From positions 1-48,680 of IMG/VR virus record IMGVR_UViG_3300044612_003865: 48,680 nucleotides of DNA. The stretch is one strand, 5' to 3'. The notes under the pieces are model-generated. The model saw only the letters and a list, made by a program, of their open reading frames with translations. It was not told the DNA's origin and did no database searches. Position numbers and translations under genes: made by a program. The DNA is from a virus. Every line of letters starts with the position of its first letter. Position 1 is the first letter of the stretch. Of this stretch, positions 45,547 to 48,680 are shown piece by piece.

Positions 45547-45897
45547 TTAGGCATCCTTAAAAATGCCACTGTTCCTGACTACTCGCTCCATTTCTTTTAA
45601 TAGTGCAAGTGCTTCATCGCGCTGGGCTTGTGTTTTGCGGTAATCGCTTACCAGCTTGCCAATATCAGCCTGCTGCCTTGGCAGCACCAGCGGAAGGTCT
45701 TCGGTAGGTATGCCGGCGCAGGCATTTACACAGGCTACTATGCGGGCGGCATTGGCTTCGGTATTGGCATGGTTGTACATAACGCCTTCTATTGTGCCTA
45801 TATATCGGCGGCCGGGCCCCCACAGATGTATTTCTTTTTGGTTGATGGTAACATCTTCGGTGGCCCATGGCTCGGGGGTGTGCTTTGGTGTATTCAT
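45547..45897 (-). CDS. Common phage early protein of unknown function
   Basis: A 116-aa protein starting MNTPKHTPEPWATEDVTINQ, with ANTEANAARIVACVNACAGI. The TPEPW ... ANAxRIVACVNAC pattern is widespread in phages of many hosts, but no function is established. The C-terminus is a helical QRDEALALLKEMERVV. It lies between the ASCH-like and primase genes. Confidence 0.75.
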   Translation of the reverse strand: MNTPKHTPEPWATEDVTINQKEIHLWGPGRRYIGTIEGVMYNHANTEANAARIVACVNACAGIPTEDLPLVLPRQQADIGKLVSDYRKTQAQRDEALALLKEMERVVRNSGIFKDA

Positions 45898-45911
45898 AAG
45901 AAATGGATTGA

Positions 45912-46688
45912 TTAAATGTTAGTTGGTTTTTCGATGGTTTCATACTCAATTCTCCATACCCAGGGGTTGGGCACCACAGTGAGCGGCTTGCCTCGCCATT
46001 CGGTCAGGCCTTCGTAAGGTTTCAGGCTGGCAACATTGCCCCACGGGTAAACTATGTAGCCGGTGGTGATCAGTTTGCCGTTTTGCTTTATCTGTATGGG
46101 CTTTGGCTTGCCGTTGATCAGTTGCCAAAGGCTGCGGTAGCTGTCAATGGGATTGCTGCAGTACAATGGTGGATCGCTTTCCTCGCCCTGGTCAAGGCTG
46201 TACAGCTTGTAGCGGGTTGGCTTGCTTTTCAGTCGGTCTTCGGTGTAGCTTTCAATGCCCTCGTTTATGCAATCCTCGTCGCTTATAACCATTATGCGCT
46301 CGGCGCGGATAGAGGTAATGCGGTGAAAGTATCGGGCGGCAGCTGTGGGCATGTGGATGGCGGGTTTCCACCCAAAGAAATGATCAGTTGATGGGTAATC
46401 TGATTTGTAATCAAACTGCCCATCTTGTTCATTTTTCGCCCATGTTTCGCGGGTAAAAAGGACATCGCCGGGATAGCCGTATGGGCATTTGATGACAGGC
46501 ATTAATCCTCCTTTGGGTTGTCCTAAAGGAACTCCATTTTTATAGGCACCATTTACAGGCACCAACCACTCAAAGTGAGGGTCATCAATAAAGCCACTTG
46601 GTTGGGGATTTATTACCCGCCTTGTTTGGTTTTTTCGCCCGGCGGCGTTGGCCTGTACCATTTCGGTTTTATATAATATTCCTTTCAT
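45912..46688 (-). CDS. ASCH/PUA-like phage protein
   Basis: A 258-aa protein from the ATG at 46688 (MKGILYKTEMVQANAAGRKN). The start (TEMVQANAAGRKNQTRRVI) and centre (WKPAIHMPTAAARYFHRITS then IRAERIMVISDEDCINEGI) match phage ASCH-domain proteins, which adopt a PUA-like RNA-binding fold. They may act in RNA metabolism. The function in this phage is unknown. Confidence 0.72.
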   Translation of the reverse strand: MKGILYKTEMVQANAAGRKNQTRRVINPQPSGFIDDPHFEWLVPVNGAYKNGVPLGQPKGGLMPVIKCPYGYPGDVLFTRETWAKNEQDGQFDYKSDYPSTDHFFGWKPAIHMPTAAARYFHRITSIRAERIMVISDEDCINEGIESYTEDRLKSKPTRYKLYSLDQGEESDPPLYCSNPIDSYRSLWQLINGKPKPIQIKQNGKLITTGYIVYPWGNVASLKPYEGLTEWRGKPLTVVPNPWVWRIEYETIEKPTNI

Positions 46689-46716
46689 TTCGGTTTTTTT
46701 TTGGCACGATATAAAT

Positions 46717-46769
46717 CGGCACGGGATAAATCCCATGCCTGGTTAATCGGTCGTCGCTACGCGACTGGT
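46717..46769. repeat. 53-bp direct repeat, copy 1
   Basis: CGGCACGGGATAAATCCCAT ... GTCGCTACGCGACTGGT, with two small hairpins (GGGATaaATCCC and GTCGC-TAC-GCGAC). Identical to 46943-46995. On the minus strand it codes the last residues (TSRVATTD) and stop of the 61-aa gene. Confidence 0.9.
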
Positions 46770-46928
46770 TATTGGATTTACGTGTTTCTTTTTTGCCCAC
46801 CGCTCTTCGCTTTGCTTTACATACATTTCGAAGGTTGGGCACGGTCTTCTGTCGCAATCCTCGTATCGTTTACCGCAGGTGCAAACTGATGCAAACAGGT
46901 TTGTTTGCTTGGGGGTATTTGCTTTCAT
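46743..46928 (-). CDS. Small Cys-containing protein with repeat-derived tail
   Basis: A 61-aa protein (MKANTPKQTNLFASVCTCGK ...) with CTCGKRYEDCDRRPC, a likely zinc-binding knuckle. Its last eight residues TSRVATTD and stop come from the 53-bp repeat. The neighbouring 74-aa gene ends with the same eight residues from the second repeat copy. The repeat therefore probably replaced the original 3' end. Confidence 0.6.
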   Translation of the reverse strand: MKANTPKQTNLFASVCTCGKRYEDCDRRPCPTFEMYVKQSEERWAKKKHVNPITSRVATTD

Positions 46929-46942
46929 GTCTTCTTTTTTTA

Positions 46943-46995
46943 CGGCACGGGATAAATCCCATGCCTGGTTAATCGGTCGTCGCTACGCGACTGGT
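46943..46995. repeat. 53-bp direct repeat, copy 2
   Basis: Identical to 46717-46769. On the minus strand it supplies the TSRVATTD tail and stop of the 74-aa gene and lies between it and the 61-aa gene. Confidence 0.9.
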
Positions 46996-47193
46996 ACTGG
47001 AAGAAATGTGGTCTTTAATTTGATTCTCCACATTGGTGGGTAGTTTCTCCAGGCTGCGCATAATGGTGGTGCCAAACCTTTCTACCTCGCACAGCACATG
47101 GCCTTTGTAGTTTTTTATGGTCCTGATTTTGTACCATATGCCATCTTCTTTAAATGGGATAGGCTCGGGTAACTCGATTTTTGTCCAGCTCAT
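46969..47193 (-). CDS. Hypothetical protein with repeat-derived tail
   Basis: A 74-aa protein starting MSWTKIELPEPIPFKEDGIW, with a beta-rich KGHVLCEVERFGTTIMRSLE. The function is unknown. The last residues TSRVATTD are encoded by the 53-bp repeat. The upstream leader carries a TTCATCA-type repeat. Confidence 0.6.
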   Translation of the reverse strand: MSWTKIELPEPIPFKEDGIWYKIRTIKNYKGHVLCEVERFGTTIMRSLEKLPTNVENQIKDHISSSTSRVATTD

Positions 47194-47194
47194 T

Positions 47195-47227
47195 TTAATG
47201 ATGATTTATGAATGATGAATGATGATT
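47195..47227. repeat. TTCATCA-type intergenic repeat
   Basis: ATGATTTATGAATGATGAATG-like units directly before the ATG at 47193. Confidence 0.55.
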
Positions 47228-47239
47228 GGGGGGCGAAAG

Positions 47240-47548
47240 CTATACAGCCCTAAGTTCAATTGTAGCAATAGCCATTAACTCTTCAAGCCTTTTTCTTTTT
47301 TCTTCAATATGCTTTTCAATTATTTTAACGCTTAACTCAATATTTACATCAAATAATCTATGGCTATTACTACCACTTGGAATGCCTAACTGCAAGCCAA
47401 CTCTTTCACCAAAGGCGTTATGTAACGATGGTGTATTTTTTTCTTTGTCATCTGACAAAATTTTTGCCATGTCAGAAATTAATTTTTCTGAATTTTCTAT
47501 TTCATTGTGGCAGCTCCAAATTTTTACTGCTGTTTCTTTTGTAATCAT
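47240..47548 (-). CDS. Hypothetical helical protein
   Basis: A 102-aa charged helical protein (MITKETAVKIWSCHNEIENS ...) with a C-terminal coiled coil (KIIEKHIEEKRKRLEELMAI). No known family. It is more AT-rich than the neighbouring genes and lies between the repeat-tailed genes and the 250-bp AT-rich spacer 47549-47800, in which no gene was seen. Confidence 0.65.
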   Translation of the reverse strand: MITKETAVKIWSCHNEIENSEKLISDMAKILSDDKEKNTPSLHNAFGERVGLQLGIPSGSNSHRLFDVNIELSVKIIEKHIEEKRKRLEELMAIATIELRAV

Positions 47549-47675
47549 TTTATTTTGATTTTAGTGTTTAAAAAGTCCTGTAGGTTTACACAACTACAAG
47601 TATTGATTATCAATGCGTTTCTATGTTTTTATAAAAAGTAGTGTACAGTTACATTACTTTTCGACAGCCATCGCC

Positions 47676-48075
47676 CAACAAAAGCATTTATGCAATTACG
47701 GGCGGACGTAAGTAATTAAGCTTAGAATATCTATCGGCTTCACCTATACATTCGGCTGACACCTATAAAATCCCGTACTGCATAATATGCCTTACGGGGG
47801 TTAGCGGCAAGCATTTAGATTCCGTTTTGCTTGGTTTAAGTGATATGTAAAAGCCTTTTGATTATCAAAGCACAGTTTCATCTGTTCTGTATGATGCTCT
47901 ACTTCTTTCAGCTTAACCATGTAATATTCATTAGAATATGGATGCCAGCCGCTAACATTTGCATTTATGCAAGTATTGGCAGAAGTGCTGCCACTCGGCT
48001 GCTGGTCATCATTAATTACTTTATCAAATTTTGGGAACATAAGATTATAAATTTAATACCTGCATAAATGCTTTT
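47676..48075. repeat. 15-bp inverted repeats flanking the 79-aa gene
   Basis: AAAAGCATTTATGCA (47676-47690) and TGCATAAATGCTTTT (48061-48075) are exact reverse complements around the 79-aa gene. The second is inside the 199-bp direct repeat and so also occurs at 181-195. Confidence 0.7.
47801..48040 (-). CDS. Small unknown protein, complete copy
   Basis: A 79-aa polar protein (MFPKFDKVINDDQQPSGSTS ...) with a helical C-terminal half (MVKLKEVEHHTEQMKLCFDN) and a basic end. No family recognised. The first 53 codons are repeated at 1-160. It may join directly to the 80-aa gene at 210-452 if the genome is circular. It is flanked by 15-bp inverted repeats. Confidence 0.65.
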   Translation of the reverse strand: MFPKFDKVINDDQQPSGSTSANTCINANVSGWHPYSNEYYMVKLKEVEHHTEQMKLCFDNQKAFTYHLNQAKRNLNACR

Positions 48076-48079
48076 CCGT
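47881..48079. repeat. Right copy of 199-bp direct repeat
   Basis: Matches 1-199 with one mismatch. It covers the first part of the 79-aa gene and its 39-nt leader. Sequence after it (48080-48680) differs from sequence after the left copy. Confidence 0.9.
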
Positions 48080-48086
48080 TATACGC

Positions 48087-48191
48087 CTAACGCTTAATCT
48101 TACTTATTATTGCGCAGCCGCCACGAAAAATTAAACAAAAAAAGAAGGGGAAGGAGTAGCAAAATACCAATTCTATCAAAATCTTCCACAT
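48087..48191 (-). CDS. 34-aa hydrophobic peptide
   Basis: A short ORF (MWKILIELVFCYSFPFFFCL, then IFRGGCAIISKIKR) that looks like a single membrane helix with a basic C-terminus. It starts 2 nt after the 52-aa ORF. Real translation is uncertain, since only the spacing supports it. Confidence 0.4.
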   Translation of the reverse strand: MWKILIELVFCYSFPFFFCLIFRGGCAIISKIKR

Positions 48192-48193
48192 GA

Positions 48194-48352
48194 TTAATTT
48201 CTTTTTAGGTTATCAATTTCGCGTCCGATATGCCGCGCCCAATCGTTGAAATCAGGCTGCTTTTCTGGCTTTTCTCCTATTTTTATTGTAATAGGCGGCA
48301 ACGGTTCGCCCTTTATCTTGCCCCATAGGATGCGCTGAATGAGTTGTATCAT
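48194..48352 (-). CDS. 52-aa hypothetical protein
   Basis: A short ORF (MIQLIQRILWGKIKGEPLPP ...) ending HIGREIDNLKRN. It has a hydrophobic N-terminus and a Lys/Glu-rich middle. It begins 2 nt after the stop of the 93-aa gene, as expected in a compact operon. No family recognised. Confidence 0.55.
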   Translation of the reverse strand: MIQLIQRILWGKIKGEPLPPITIKIGEKPEKQPDFNDWARHIGREIDNLKRN

Positions 48353-48354
48353 AA

Positions 48355-48636
48355 TTAAATTACTCTAAATGGTTTGTTTTTAGAATTTGATTCATCAGCC
48401 AAATACACGCAAGGTTCAGTAGCTTCAATTCCATCCATTTTGTTGCCCCAAGCCCCTTTCGAGTAGTAGTTGGCGATTTCTGAAACACTAACGAGGTTCG
48501 GCATATCTTCTCCATAGCAAGCCTTACTAACCAATTCAGCCGCTTGTTTCATTGAGTAGGCCGCTACATATACATGATGCCGTTTGTACTTGTGTCCGTG
48601 AGAACGTCCGTTCCATATTTTAAGTTGCTTTGCCAT
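48355..48636 (-). CDS. Hypothetical phage early protein
   Basis: A 93-aa protein starting MAKQLKIWNGRSHGHKYKRH, with VYVAAYSMKQAAELVSKACY and VSVSEIANYYSKGAWGNKMD. I recall this pattern (KxWNGR ... HxYVAAYS ... AWGNxM) from small proteins of Bacteroidota phages and prophages. Function unknown. It heads the variant segment after the 199-bp repeat. Confidence 0.65.
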   Translation of the reverse strand: MAKQLKIWNGRSHGHKYKRHHVYVAAYSMKQAAELVSKACYGEDMPNLVSVSEIANYYSKGAWGNKMDGIEATEPCVYLADESNSKNKPFRVI

Positions 48637-48680
48637 TTTATAGTAGTGTTACTTTAGTGATATACTTTGCAGTTGGCGTA

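Noticed and set aside
1-48680. CRISPR array
   Set aside because: The repeats seen are intergenic hairpins or iterons with irregular spacing, not regular direct repeats with unique spacers.

Overview
The window looks like a near-complete genome of a temperate tailed phage of a Bacteroidota host, probably of the Chitinophagaceae or Sphingobacteriaceae type. Three kinds of sequence evidence support this. There is a tyrosine integrase with a Cro/CI-like switch. There is a full virion gene set: terminase, portal, S49 protease, capsid, tail tube and tape measure. There are also Bacteroidota traits: A-rich leaders in place of strong Shine-Dalgarno sites, a TTTG-N20-TATTTTTG promoter, and a fibre C-terminus of the STTKGFLPPRMT type. 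No sheath gene was recognised, so a siphovirus-like particle is most likely. Almost everything is on the minus strand. Only the repressor, the integrase and one inferred non-coding RNA read plus.

Layout in transcription order (high to low coordinates). Positions 48636-42123 hold the early and replication region: small genes, an ASCH-like protein, a TOPRIM/SF3 primase-helicase, a nine-copy TTGTAACAA array and a DnaA-C-like protein. Positions 42096-39240 hold zinc-ribbon proteins, an HNH nuclease, a MazG-like pyrophosphohydrolase and small genes. Positions 39106-28907 hold the portal, adaptor proteins, two large distal-tail proteins, a PLD-like protein and the terminase. Positions 28452-25975 are an accessory stretch with a DUF932 protein, four minus-strand terminators across its length and a roughly 560-nt structured plus-strand RNA. 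Positions 25814-22106 are a tightly overlapping five-gene cassette (two unknowns, SNF2-like helicase, PAPS-reductase-like, ParB-like) with its own promoter. Positions 22052-16126 hold a small regulator, a lipoprotein, fibre genes, holin-like proteins and secreted proteins. Positions 16058-5480 hold head and tail genes (protease, scaffold-like, capsid, tube, tape measure). Positions 4990-2751 hold integrase, repressor and Cro-like genes. Positions 2733-210 continue the early genes.

The first 199 bases recur at 47881-48079 with one mismatch. If the ends close through this repeat, the genome is a circle of about 47,880 bp and the early operon runs unbroken from Cro through the HNH gene to the primase. 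The last 600 bases would then be a variant branch. A tRNA-Gly-like 3' end upstream of the integrase looks like an intact attP, which fits excised or virion DNA rather than an integrated prophage.

The most unusual signals are the plus-strand structured RNA (26190-26751), eleven copies of a GGTTGGTGGGGACACCAACC hairpin in the structural genes (one inside a coding region), the helicase/PAPS-reductase/ParB cassette, the TTGTAACAA array beside a DnaA-like protein, and four TTGTCAA-N3-TTGACAA operator-like sites. No database search was possible, so family names come from motif recognition.
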